Positions 8,501 through 14,768 of a DNA stretch of 28,071 nucleotides are shown here, piece by piece. The DNA lies in the NCBI GenBank assembly GCA_964626055.1, contig CAZVDF010000043.1:1-28071 (forward strand). The letters run 5' to 3'. Numbering within the stretch: position 1 is the stretch's first letter; each line of letters opens with the position of its first letter. Position numbers and translations under genes: made by a program. This stretch comes from JAFGSG01 sp964626055. GTDB taxonomy: Bacteria; Spirochaetota; UBA4802; JAFGDQ01. The notes beneath the pieces were generated by a model. That model worked only from the letters and a program-made list of their open reading frames with translations. It was not told where the DNA came from and did no database searches.

Positions 8501-8748
8501 TGGTATTCTTCTTCTGTGATATCCTTTCCCAGCATCTCCATTTCTTCCGGATATTTTTCTTCCTCCTGAATATCGAATTCCTTTCCGGGTGCAACATGTG
8601 GAGTATCCCCGACCTCCATGACGGCGTCAGCGGAAATTTTACTATCAGGTAATTGCCCCAGGGTTTCCTGGGAAATATAGTTAAGGATTCTATTGATTTC
8701 CTGCAATTCTTCGGGTGTATATTCTATTTTGCCGTCAATTTCTTGCAT
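5563..8748 (-). CDS. Large acidic, membrane-anchored TPR protein (FlcA-like)
   Basis: A 1061-aa protein in three parts. Residues 1-360 are low-complexity and very rich in Glu, Asp, Pro and Ala, with almost no hydrophobic stretches. Residues about 365-440 form a helical domain (the LTDDELKRLNKVIQFF and ETRELVDMLLAGTPEDDV segments). One membrane helix lies at about 463-481, preceded by Arg/Lys, so the N-terminal part should be cytoplasmic. From about 510 to 1035 there are many TPR units (YDYALEKLNKAYDLDP, AISVDPKNITALYGIGNAY), predicted periplasmic. This order (acidic cytoplasmic region, one TM, periplasmic TPRs) resembles the flagellar collar protein FlcA of Borrelia (BB0326). I infer the match from architecture and have not tested it. 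AGGA lies 8 bases before the ATG. The gene is monocistronic and divergent from the CBM48-like gene. Confidence 0.85.
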   Translation of the reverse strand: MQEIDGKIEYTPEELQEINRILNYISQETLGQLPDSKISADAVMEVGDTPHVAPGKEFDIQEEEKYPEEMEMLGKDITEEEYQAEEETAEEAAETPEEIEDITDLIQEIETKEGGVEIIPDDLLEEIPVSEISTKEKIPEEDLEASEEEAVQSIEFEGKDKAPEIPEEEEINLDFIAEEEPVPAKVTKKTAPAKPETAEIEEERLVDEDLLKEIESPSFTGLDIKQSQKTIEKKAEKKEIFDLDISDISPEEEIETKPAKPAVKAPVEDIGIQPEDKFPDIDFSSLEETSAKPEEKAAAARPVSDKLLESDLSADLDKIQDLFEEEEKPVEPAQDTGIKPDLTSPVKEDAGTYQPTEESEEEIELTDDELKRLNKVIQFFNPNLTKAIKDVILNDLLPGKETRELVDMLLAGTPEDDVKSYIEKKLKKKIEISRPAKGRRVISARPEYTKEGRERQKRLYKISGLFAAAGVILIITGILLYKNVFIPVMAKKYIDDGVALIKKPGVPVLQKQKDYKKAEEIFNDVNDNYIKDYLYGYHAYARAYFQNKEYDYALEKLNKAYDLDPLNIDTLNNLGFYYSKVPAVNFERIKSQIDNYYYKKLKPLGPVEKQIDIAIDFYKKAISVDPKNITALYGIGNAYTNQGEFAKARQYYENILSVDKESIVGHSGLLNLYIERDALPEIISIHSELQNSKRLSEVSSPLLAKLASYYLSKKKTDEKNIRIDYGIQSPLIKDFNDNPYPAVRNVLNALSARDMDYPPLFVQFARLSKAEDNLNLMKRNLQTAIEKDSSYFASHVLLAEYYYITNDPVEAYKSCKNALQAFLSPPEFTNEDFYYETEKIGTAYAIMGNIFYYADKSKFRFGDEFADENIRERSDELANFSIAQDKYEKALGENYKSAEVFYNLGRIYYLKSQFDKAVMAWLSLYEEFTAEPELMFALGNAFYHQNNLEAGKGEFLKVISIFESKADRITQIVPDRKEHIRIFQTLASAYNNLGAVYQVQNNESKSNISYWKAIDYAKKLNNENEFARVNMARAFKPGRENALPILDENIAVSVENYNEFK

Positions 8749-8925
8749 TGAGTGAAATCCTGCTTTTATTAAAATTTTAAGTTATTTTGTATTATTCAAG
8801 TTTTTATTTCAATATTTTTACTTTAGTTATCGACATAAAATATGTAAGTCTGAATTCAGTAATAATATAATATAACGGAATTATTGCATAATTCAAGAGA
8901 TTGTCTGTTGCAATGCATAATTAAT

Positions 8926-9657
8926 ATGTTAAAAAAAGTAAAAAAAATAATTATATTCCTGCCTCTCCTTTTTACTGGTTTTGTTTCTACAGAAAAAAAT
9001 AATACGATAGAATATTTTTATAATTTTCAATTGCTAAAAAATGCCGATTCCCCACGTGAAACGAAGGTTGTAAATACGGCAAATATCGAGAAAGGCAGAT
9101 CATTAATTGAAAACGGGACACTGATAACATATAAGAACAGGAAAGCAAAAGAAGTAAAAATTGGGGGTGATTTCTCTGACTGGCATCAGGTTAACATGTC
9201 AAAAGGAAAATTCGGTGTATGGTATTATTTCTTAACCGGATCAAAACCTACAAGATATAAATTCATGGTTGACGGGATATGGATCAATGATCCGGTTAAT
9301 ACCGAAAAAGAGGACGATGAATCCGGCTCTTATGTTTCCCTGGTAGAACCGATGAGTACAGAAGATAATCAAAGACTCACGTACAGATTTGTCGGCAGGC
9401 AGACAGTCGAATTCAGATTATATAAGCCCCAAGCAAGATTTGTTACAATCGTCGGTGATTTTAATAACTGGAATCCGGAAAACGACCTGCTTGAGAAAAA
9501 GAGAAACGGCATATGGACCCTTAAAAAAAGGCTTTTCCCGGGAATTTATAAATATAAATATATCGTAGACGGCGAATGGATGGTTGATCTGTATAATCCC
9601 CGTACAGCCCGCGACAGCGCTGAAGGAATCTGTTCGTTTATCAAGGTTGATAAATAA
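8926..9657 (+). CDS. Exported protein with two AMPK/CBM48-like domains
   Basis: I choose the ATG at 8926 (243 aa) rather than the TTG at 8884. From 8926 the N-terminus is a textbook export signal (MLKKVKK, hydrophobic core, end near residue 20). Neither start has a good ribosome site. Two glycogen-binding early-set beta domains follow: residues about 68-140 (KIGGDFSDW, then RYKFMVDGIWINDP) and about 152-240 (VTIVGDFNNWNP, then YKYKYIVDGEWMVD). The GDF-x-x-W and Y-K/R-Y/F-x-V-D-G motifs are typical of AMPK1-CBM/CBM48 domains. There is no enzyme domain, so the protein is probably a periplasmic or lipid-side carbohydrate-binding or structural protein. A TATAAT-like box at 8866-8871 precedes it, and a strong hairpin terminator follows at 9681-9718. 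Confidence 0.85.
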   Translation: MLKKVKKIIIFLPLLFTGFVSTEKNNTIEYFYNFQLLKNADSPRETKVVNTANIEKGRSLIENGTLITYKNRKAKEVKIGGDFSDWHQVNMSKGKFGVWYYFLTGSKPTRYKFMVDGIWINDPVNTEKEDDESGSYVSLVEPMSTEDNQRLTYRFVGRQTVEFRLYKPQARFVTIVGDFNNWNPENDLLEKKRNGIWTLKKRLFPGIYKYKYIVDGEWMVDLYNPRTARDSAEGICSFIKVDK

Positions 9658-9680
9658 AAATATATTTAAAGGATATATTT

Positions 9681-9718
9681 CAATAAAAAACTGACCATAT
9701 AAGGTCAGTTTTTTATTG
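9681..9718. terminator. Bidirectional intrinsic terminator
   Basis: A perfect 16-base inverted repeat: CAATAAAAAACTGACC (9681-9696) and its complement (9703-9718) around a 6-base loop. CTGACC/GGTCAG is the GC stem, flanked by A6 and T6, so it can stop transcription from either side. It lies 24 bases after the stop of the CBM48-like gene. Confidence 0.88.
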
Positions 9719-9762
9719 GATCTACAGATAAATATGTTTAACTCTTTCCGAAATATTGGGGA

Positions 9763-9802
9763 CCCCCTATCCCCCGGAGGAGGCACCATCGCTGAAACTT
9801 AT
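9763..9802 (-). repeat. GC-rich 40-bp repeat, copy 2 (inverted)
   Basis: The reverse complement matches 105-144 at 39 of 40 bases (one C/T change inside the C run). The flanks beyond these 40 bases share only A/T-rich similarity with copy 1. Here the element lies in a non-coding gap. Confidence 0.85.
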
Positions 9803-9963
9803 ATTTTATTATTTTTTAAAAAGCATTACGATTATTTATTATTTCTTTATTTATAATGGGTTTTCAGTATTATTCGTGATCTATTATCATTTACTTAATT
9901 AGTATATACCGGGAGGCCGGAAGTTTTTAATAAACATTTTAACTCTATGGTATTATCTAAGCC

Positions 9964-9988
9964 GGTGCCCCCTTCGGGGGATAGGGGG
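9964..9988 (+). repeat. GC-rich repeat, partial copy 3
   Basis: The 25-base core GGTGCCCCC-TTC-GGGGG-ATA-GGGGG matches copy 1 at 24 of 25 bases. The ATAAGTTTCAGCGA part of the longer copies is missing. The C5 run can form a hairpin with the first G5 run over a 3-base loop. Confidence 0.75.
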
Positions 9989-10073
9989 CAAAGTGCATTC
10001 ATAGCATTGAATTTTTTCTGATTTGTTTACCTTTCCAAATATTCTGGAATAAGCCATATGTTTTAAAATTCAA

Positions 10074-10580
10074 TTACGGGCTTATGAGCAGCCTTTCTGA
10101 ATCCGGCTGCTGAACGAGAATATCTCCGTCCTCCTTGAACTTCTTTAAAAGAAAATGCGTGGCAGTTGACTGAACGTTTTTCAATGTGGCCAGCTTTTCA
10201 GATACAAAAAATGCGACCTCCCTCAGATTCGATCCTTCAACCTGCACAAGAAGATCGTAGCCGCCGGATATCAGATACAAACCTGTGACTTCCGGAAAAC
10301 GGTATATCGACTCGGCAATAGCATCAAAACCGACCCCGCGCTCTGGGATGACTTTCACTTCGATAAGCGCTCTTACATCGTGTTCTCTTATGCGCTCCCA
10401 GTTTACATGCGCCTTGTAAGTCAAAATTATTTTATCTTTTTCAAACTTTTTTACGTATTTTGTTACTGTGCTTTCAGGTATATTCAGCTGTTTGGCTATA
10501 TCCGCATGACTGGTTTTGCCGTCTCTGGTAAGGATTTCCAGAATATCTTCGCCGGTTTTATCGGTTTTATATGGCCTCAT
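10074..10580 (-). CDS. Lrp/AsnC family transcriptional regulator
   Basis: A 168-aa protein. The N-terminal winged helix-turn-helix covers residues about 10-55 (ILEILTRDGK, then HADIAKQLNIPESTVTKYVKK). The C-terminal AsnC/RAM ligand-binding fold covers about 68-150 (VRALIEVKVIPERG, VTGLYLISGGYDLLVQVEG). Such proteins form octamers or dimers of dimers, sense amino acids or other small effectors, and control amino-acid and central nitrogen metabolism. AAGAGG precedes the ATG by 7 bases. The gene starts 21 bases after the stop of icd on the same strand, so it is probably cotranscribed with it. That points to control of the 2-oxoglutarate/glutamate branch (argC is the next gene upstream), but the targets are inference. 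A short C-terminal tail follows the RAM domain. Confidence 0.92.
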   Translation of the reverse strand: MRPYKTDKTGEDILEILTRDGKTSHADIAKQLNIPESTVTKYVKKFEKDKIILTYKAHVNWERIREHDVRALIEVKVIPERGVGFDAIAESIYRFPEVTGLYLISGGYDLLVQVEGSNLREVAFFVSEKLATLKNVQSTATHFLLKKFKEDGDILVQQPDSERLLISP

Positions 10581-10601
10581 AAATTTGCCTCTTAAATTAT
10601 T

Positions 10602-11816
10602 TTATATATTTTCCGCAATTGCTTTTCCGAATTCAGAACACTTCAGAAGTGTTGCGCCTTCCATCAGCCTTTCGAGATCATAAGTCACTTTTTTCTGCCG
10701 GATTGTCTTTTCGAGTCCGCTCATAAGGCGGCCTGCAGCCTCTGCCCAGCCGATAAAGCGAAGCATAAGCTCTCCCGAAAGTATAACGGAGCCCGGGTTC
10801 ACTTTATCCTGCCCGGCATATTTCGGTGCAGTTCCGTGCGTTGCTTCAAAAACCGCCTCGCTGTCGCCTATGTTGGCGCCCGGCGCCATGCCGAGCCCGC
10901 CGACCTGCGCGGCAAGAGCGTCCGAAAGATAATCCCCGTTAAGGTTGGGCGTTGCTATAACGTCGTATTCGTCCGGCCGCAGCAAAACCTGCTGGAACAT
11001 CGCGTCCGCTATCCGGTCTTTAATAACTATTTTCCCTTCAGGCTGTTTGCCGCCGAATTTATCGGACAGCTCATCTTCCGATATTATTATATCTGCGAAT
11101 TCGTTTCTAGCAAGAGCGTAACCCCAGTCGCGGAAGGCGCCTTCCGTAAACTTCATAATATTCCCTTTGTGCACAAGAGTAATATTTTTACGTTTGTTTT
11201 TAATTGCATATTTGATCGCGCTTCTAACCAGATTGTTTGTATTCGAAACACTTATGGGTTTAATGCCTATCCCTGCGTCGAAAGCGAGTTTCTGCTTCAT
11301 TTCCGAATTCAGGAAACTTATTATTTTTTTTGCTTCCTCCGATCCCTGTTTCCATTCAATGCCGGAGTATACATCTTCCATGTTTTCCCTGTAAATAACA
11401 ATATCGACTTTCTCGGGATTTTTTACAGGGCTCGGCATTCCTTTTATGTACCGGACAGGTCTTACGCATGCGTAGAGTTTAAGTATTTGTCTAAGGGTTA
11501 CGTTTATGCTGCGTATGCCTCCTCCTACCGGCGTTGTAAGAGGTCCTTTGATAGCAACTTTGTATTCTTTTATTTTATCAATAGTTTCGTCCGGGAGCCA
11601 GCTTCCGGTTTCTTTAAATGCTTTCTCGCCTGCAAGCACTTCCATCCACTGTATCTTCCGTTTGCCGCCGTATGTCTTTTCAACTGCTGCGTCAAAAACA
11701 TGCTTCGCGGCTCTCCAGATATCCGGTCCTGTGCCGTCGCCTTCAATAAAAAGTATTACGGGATTGTCCGGCGTAGTGATATTTCCGTTTTCGTATTTAA
11801 TTTTTTCTGGATTCAT
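10602..11816 (-). CDS. icd: Isocitrate dehydrogenase, NADP-dependent
   Basis: A 404-aa enzyme close to the usual length of bacterial homodimeric type I IDH. It oxidises isocitrate to 2-oxoglutarate, CO2 and NADPH in the cytoplasm. Substrate residues are present: GGGIRSINVTLRQ with S103 (the residue phosphorylated in E. coli Icd), YRENMEDVYSG with Y150, and K217 in VHKGNIMKF. NADP specificity is indicated by HGTAPKYAGQDKVNPGS and by the Y-x-x-x-R of VTYDLERLM, the E. coli pattern. The start has no convincing ribosome site. It stands first in a likely operon with the Lrp-type gene. The region upstream (11866-12146) is filled with repeat elements, and a possible -35 (TTGTAA) falls inside the inner end of one of them. 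Confidence 0.97.
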   Translation of the reverse strand: MNPEKIKYENGNITTPDNPVILFIEGDGTGPDIWRAAKHVFDAAVEKTYGGKRKIQWMEVLAGEKAFKETGSWLPDETIDKIKEYKVAIKGPLTTPVGGGIRSINVTLRQILKLYACVRPVRYIKGMPSPVKNPEKVDIVIYRENMEDVYSGIEWKQGSEEAKKIISFLNSEMKQKLAFDAGIGIKPISVSNTNNLVRSAIKYAIKNKRKNITLVHKGNIMKFTEGAFRDWGYALARNEFADIIISEDELSDKFGGKQPEGKIVIKDRIADAMFQQVLLRPDEYDVIATPNLNGDYLSDALAAQVGGLGMAPGANIGDSEAVFEATHGTAPKYAGQDKVNPGSVILSGELMLRFIGWAEAAGRLMSGLEKTIRQKKVTYDLERLMEGATLLKCSEFGKAIAENI

Positions 11817-11865
11817 TGCTGGTTCTTTTGATGGAAATCATACCAAGATTAGGTTATATAATTTG

Positions 11866-11993
11866 ATAAATCGGAATGCATTACAAAATTTATGAGTACG
11901 CCTTTCAGACCTGATGCGCCAGCGCTCATAACATAATAAGCTTACCAGGAAGGTCTGATTCCGGAGTAAATTTTGTAATGTATTCCGATTTAT
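11866..11993. repeat. 128-bp element with 27-bp inverted ends
   Basis: The 27 bases at 11866-11892 (beginning ATAAATCGGAAT) and at 11967-11993 are reverse complements with one mismatch. Inside, CAGACCT (11906-11912) is complementary to AGGTCTG (11951-11957), so the whole unit can fold into one long hairpin. No coding frame is present. The size and ends fit a MITE or a similar non-autonomous element. No target duplication is evident. Confidence 0.7.
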
Positions 11994-12002
11994 AATAAAA
12001 TT

Positions 12003-12146
12003 CCCCGGGGCAAGCCCCCAGTACTGACGTACCGGCCATCACCTTCGGTGTCGGCGGGGTATTATGTTTCAAGGCGTTATCGATTTACTCCGCAAATCGA
12101 TAGGCTTATATCCTCGACGCAAGCGTCGAGGTATAACGCCTTGAAA
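12003..12146. repeat. Nested palindromes: two multi-branch folds
   Basis: Two adjacent structured blocks. Block 1 (12003-12059): outer CCCC/GGGG arms enclose GGGGCAAGCCCC, GTAC-TGAC-GTAC and a CACC-TTC-GGTG hairpin. Block 2 (12067-12146): a perfect 14-bp outer stem, TTTCAAGGCGTTAT with ATAACGCCTTGAAA, encloses two hairpins, CGATTT/AAATCG (12081-12099) and CCTCGACGC-AA-GCGTCGAGG (12112-12131). Block 2 is therefore a three-way junction. Both are GC-rich islands in AT-rich DNA. It could be a repeat element, a structured RNA or both. Confidence 0.7.
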
Positions 12147-12239
12147 TAAACACCTTATAAAAAAATATTTCCAAGATGGGTCGTAAATTTTAAACACTAA
12201 TATACTCCTGAATAATTTTTTTCAATAATATAATCAATT

Positions 12240-13286
12240 CTATGGATAAAACGCAGGTACGTTAAGCCCTGTTGTTTCATCGAAGCCGAGCATAATGTTC
12301 GCGTTCTGTACTGCATTGCCTGCCTGGCCCTTGACAAGATTGTCTATTGCTGAAGTCACGAATAGCATGCCTGTCCGCTCATCGACCATCGGACGTATCT
12401 CGCATCTGTTTGAGCCTCGCACATCTGTCGTATTCGGCGATTTGTCTGTAATTACTATGAACGGCTTGCCGGAATAATATTCCCTGTAGGCATCAGCGAC
12501 TTTTTTCGTTGAAAGCCCGGATTTTGCCGGTGCGTACATCGTGGAAAGAATACCGCGATTGAGAGGAACGATCTGCGGCACAAAGAATACTTTTACGGGT
12601 TTTTTGCTTTTGCTGTTCAGCACGTTCTCAACCTCGTATATATGCTGATGTTTCCCTTCCCTGTATGTGTTTACATTCTCGTATCTTTGAGGATAAAAGT
12701 TCGCTTCTCCCGGATTTTTCCCTGCTCCCGAAACGCCTGTCTTGCCGTCGCAGATTATAGTCAGCGAGTCCGCCAGACCCATTCCGACCGCGGGCAGAAG
12801 ACCCAGCATTATTGACACTGCAAAGCAGCCAGGGTTGCCGACTACTTTCGCTTTTTTTATCTTGTCTGCATTGATTTCCGGAAGACCATAAACTGCGTGT
12901 GAGAGGATTTCGGGTGAGAGATGTTTGTCCTCCATGCCCTTAAAGCGCGCATAAGCGCCGTAGGTCTCCGTGTCGTTAAAACGAAAGTCTCCGCTGAAGT
13001 CGATCACCGGGATCCCTCGTTTAAAAAATTCTCCAATAAGAGTCATCCCGGCCCTGTCAGGCGTTGAAAAAAAGGCGATGTCAATTCCGGAATAGTCTGT
13101 ATCTTCCGGGTTTTCAACTTTAAGATCGCAGAATCCTGTCAAATGAGGGAATACTTCGCTGACACGCTTGCCGACATCTTTGCGCGCGGCGAGCTGTTTT
13201 ATTTTAAATTCAGGATGCCTTAGCAGAATCTCGATGAGTCCCAGGCCTCCGAAACCGGTTGCTCCTATAATTGTCGCGTTTTTCAT
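12240..13286 (-). CDS. argC: N-acetyl-gamma-glutamyl-phosphate reductase
   Basis: A 348-aa cytoplasmic enzyme of the usual length. It reduces N-acetylglutamyl phosphate to the semialdehyde with NADPH, the third step of arginine and ornithine synthesis. The N-terminal Rossmann motif is IIGATGFGGLGLIEIL (residues 6-21). The catalytic Cys is C154 in VVGNPGCFAV, and the base lies in the KHQHIYEVE segment (H213/H215). KTGVSGAGK and the C-terminal NLVKGQAGNAVQNANIMLG are further family signatures. AAAGG lies about 8 bases before the ATG. No other arg gene is in the window, so arginine genes are scattered. The upstream gap contains two ATTAAGATT direct repeats and a long AT-rich hairpin that might be control sites. 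Confidence 0.97.
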   Translation of the reverse strand: MKNATIIGATGFGGLGLIEILLRHPEFKIKQLAARKDVGKRVSEVFPHLTGFCDLKVENPEDTDYSGIDIAFFSTPDRAGMTLIGEFFKRGIPVIDFSGDFRFNDTETYGAYARFKGMEDKHLSPEILSHAVYGLPEINADKIKKAKVVGNPGCFAVSIMLGLLPAVGMGLADSLTIICDGKTGVSGAGKNPGEANFYPQRYENVNTYREGKHQHIYEVENVLNSKSKKPVKVFFVPQIVPLNRGILSTMYAPAKSGLSTKKVADAYREYYSGKPFIVITDKSPNTTDVRGSNRCEIRPMVDERTGMLFVTSAIDNLVKGQAGNAVQNANIMLGFDETTGLNVPAFYP

Positions 13287-13333
13287 AAAATTAACCTTTG
13301 AAGCTATTAGATCAAATTTAGAGATGCTATCTT

Positions 13334-13415
13334 ATTAAGATTTAAAAGATTAAGATTGTTATATAATCAATTAAAAAATTATTTTTCATAAAATTTTCTT
13401 GGAATTTTATGAAAA
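13334..13415. promoter_or_regulatory. AT-rich repeats and hairpin between argC and the DUF433 gene
   Basis: Between divergent genes there are two ATTAAGATT direct repeats 15 bases apart (13334-13342 and 13349-13357). There is also a perfect 13-base inverted repeat TTTTCATAAAATT/AATTTTATGAAAA (13383-13415) around a 7-base loop. Either could be an operator for argC or for the toxin-antitoxin-like operon. They do not match a site I can name. Confidence 0.35.
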
Positions 13416-13446
13416 GCAATTGTACAAATTCATAAATAAAATATGC

Positions 13447-13476
13447 TTGCAAATATAACAAAACAGGTTATATAAA
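13447..13476 (+). promoter_or_regulatory. Promoter for the DUF433/DUF5615 pair
   Basis: TTGCAA (13447-13452) is followed 18 bases later by TATAAA (13471-13476), with TATATA also possible at a 16-base spacing. It lies 26 bases before the first ATG of the operon. Confidence 0.45.
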
Positions 13477-13501
13477 ACATTACATAATTCAGGAGTAATT
13501 T

Positions 13502-13723
13502 ATGTGGCAGGAAAGGATCGCAATAGACGAAAACATAATTACAGGAAAACCGATAATTAAAGGTACAAGGCTGTCTGTCGACTTTATTATTGATCTTCTG
13601 GCAAAAGGCTGGTCTTTTAACTCGATAATTGAGAATTATCCACAAGTAAAGAGCGAAGACATAACTGCATGTCTTGAATATGCATCTTATGTAATTAAAG
13701 ATGAAAAAGTGCTGATAATGTAG
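13502..13723 (+). CDS. DUF433 antitoxin-like protein
   Basis: A 73-aa DUF433 protein. The family signature is GKPIIKGTRLSV (residues 15-26), followed by a helix-turn-helix-like part (IIDLLAKGWSFNSIIENYP) and DITACLEYA. DUF433 proteins fold like small DNA-binding modules and are commonly paired with DUF5615 PIN-like proteins, as in the VapBC45 type of toxin-antitoxin pair. AGGAG lies 6 bases before the ATG. The stop is 1 base before the ATG of the next gene. Its probable role is to neutralise the downstream protein and repress the shared promoter. Toxin-antitoxin activity is known for some family members and is not shown here. Confidence 0.9.
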   Translation: MWQERIAIDENIITGKPIIKGTRLSVDFIIDLLAKGWSFNSIIENYPQVKSEDITACLEYASYVIKDEKVLIM

Positions 13724-13724
13724 A

Positions 13725-14090
13725 ATGCCTATTACAATAATTGCAGATGAAAACATCCCCCTAAAATCTATTCAAGCTTTACGCATGGAAGGATTTGAAA
13801 TCGTAAGCATAAGTGAAAGATCGCCCGGCATCTCGGATTTGGAAATTATTAAAATCGCTCAATCCTTAAGCGGTTATATTCTTACATTTGATAAAGATTT
13901 TGGAAAATTGATATTTCGATTAAAATTAAAAATTGATGGCGTTATTCTATTAAGAATAGAACCAAAAGCGGTTGATTATGTTACTGAAAAAATAAAAGGG
14001 GCATTATTTATAATTAAGAATGATCCCCAAACCAATTTTATTGTGATTAATGATAAGAATGTGCGTCTTCGGAAGATTGCGTTTAAATAA
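13725..14090 (+). CDS. DUF5615 PIN-like toxin candidate
   Basis: A 121-aa protein of the DUF5615/Mut7-C PIN-like family. Acidic residues typical of a PIN metal site are present in IADENIP (D8, E9) near the N-terminus and in LTFDKDFG (D56, D58). S34-x-x-x-D38 (PGISDLEI) is also conserved in the family. These proteins are predicted ribonucleases and are usually encoded right after a DUF433 gene, as here. There is no ribosome site before the ATG, which follows the upstream stop by 1 base, so translation is likely coupled. That keeps toxin output tied to antitoxin synthesis. The full length is present and no disabling change is seen. Confidence 0.88.
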   Translation: MPITIIADENIPLKSIQALRMEGFEIVSISERSPGISDLEIIKIAQSLSGYILTFDKDFGKLIFRLKLKIDGVILLRIEPKAVDYVTEKIKGALFIIKNDPQTNFIVINDKNVRLRKIAFK

Positions 14091-14216
14091 AATCATGACT
14101 TCAATCAATTACTTAAGAATTACATTGTGAATCTTTTGGAATCTGGCTGACTTTCCGCGAATTGGCAATAATTGAAACGTTATAAATAAAAATACTTAAC
14201 AATAGGAGTTTATATT

Positions 14217-14768
14217 ATGAAGACAATATTTGCCGTAATTATCGCACTTGCTTTAGTATCGGGATGCGCATCGTCGCCGGATCTTGTGGTAAACTCGGAA
14301 AAACCGGCAAATACGGATCTGTCCGTTTACACAACAATATTCATAAGCAGATTGGATTTTCCCGCGGATCTCTGGAATACATTTGGGTATCCTAACCGCC
14401 AGGAATGGGTTAAAGTTATAGATGAAGTAAATAAAACAGCGCTAAAAAGCAATATGAGTGAACAGGCTCCCGGGAAAAAAGTTGTGGCGCCGGTGAAGGA
14501 TTTTACGAATGAGCCCGGATTGTTTGTTAAACTTACGTACAAAGGATACAGGACAAAAACAGGCAAAGCCTATGCTCATGATCTCGACTCACTGGATGTA
14601 ATAGTCAATATGTATGACAACAAAACAAAGAAGGAATTGTACAGCGCAAGTCTGGCAGTATCTTCAATCGGGACATATAAGCGTGGGTGGATGATGAATT
14701 CGCTTGAAGGAAGAATCGACAATCAGATTTTTAATCTTTGCGGTTTCATCGCGACTAAGCTGAAATAG
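14217..14768 (+). CDS. Hypothetical lipoprotein
   Basis: A 183-aa protein with a lipoprotein signal: MKT, a hydrophobic core and lipobox V-S-G-C17, followed by ASSPD. The mature part is mixed alpha/beta without a family I recognise. It includes DLSVYTTIFISRLDFP near the start and a long, Lys-rich middle. AGGAG lies about 8 bases before the ATG. The 3' end overlaps the 3' end of trpA (opposite strand) by 14 bases. It is probably an outer- or inner-membrane lipoprotein. The Asp after Cys17 is two residues beyond Ser, so the sorting signal is not obvious. Confidence 0.82.
   Translation: MKTIFAVIIALALVSGCASSPDLVVNSEKPANTDLSVYTTIFISRLDFPADLWNTFGYPNRQEWVKVIDEVNKTALKSNMSEQAPGKKVVAPVKDFTNEPGLFVKLTYKGYRTKTGKAYAHDLDSLDVIVNMYDNKTKKELYSASLAVSSIGTYKRGWMMNSLEGRIDNQIFNLCGFIATKLK

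Larger units (their letters stand above)
9658..10073. other. Intergenic region, 416 bp, with terminator and GC-rich repeats
   Basis: The gap lies between the converging CBM48-like and Lrp genes. It holds the terminator at 9681-9718, an inverted near-complete copy of the 40-bp GC-rich repeat (9763-9802) and a partial copy (9964-9988). The rest is AT-rich, and I see no gene in it. Confidence 0.8.
11817..12239. other. Intergenic region, 423 bp, between icd and argC
   Basis: Both flanking genes are on the minus strand. The gap holds a 128-bp element with terminal inverted repeats (11866-11993) and a block of nested palindromes (12003-12146). About 90 bases next to argC's stop are plain AT-rich sequence. 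I see no gene. Confidence 0.75.

Noticed and set aside
10836..11831. 331-aa open frame on the plus strand opposite icd
   Set aside because: It is antisense to a clearly conserved enzyme, rich in Cys/Phe/Tyr/Arg without family motifs, and has no ribosome site. It is a shadow of icd codon use.
12067..12146. CRISPR or retron RNA
   Set aside because: There is no repeat-spacer periodicity, and no Cas, Cas1 or reverse transcriptase gene in the window. The structure is a single branched palindrome.
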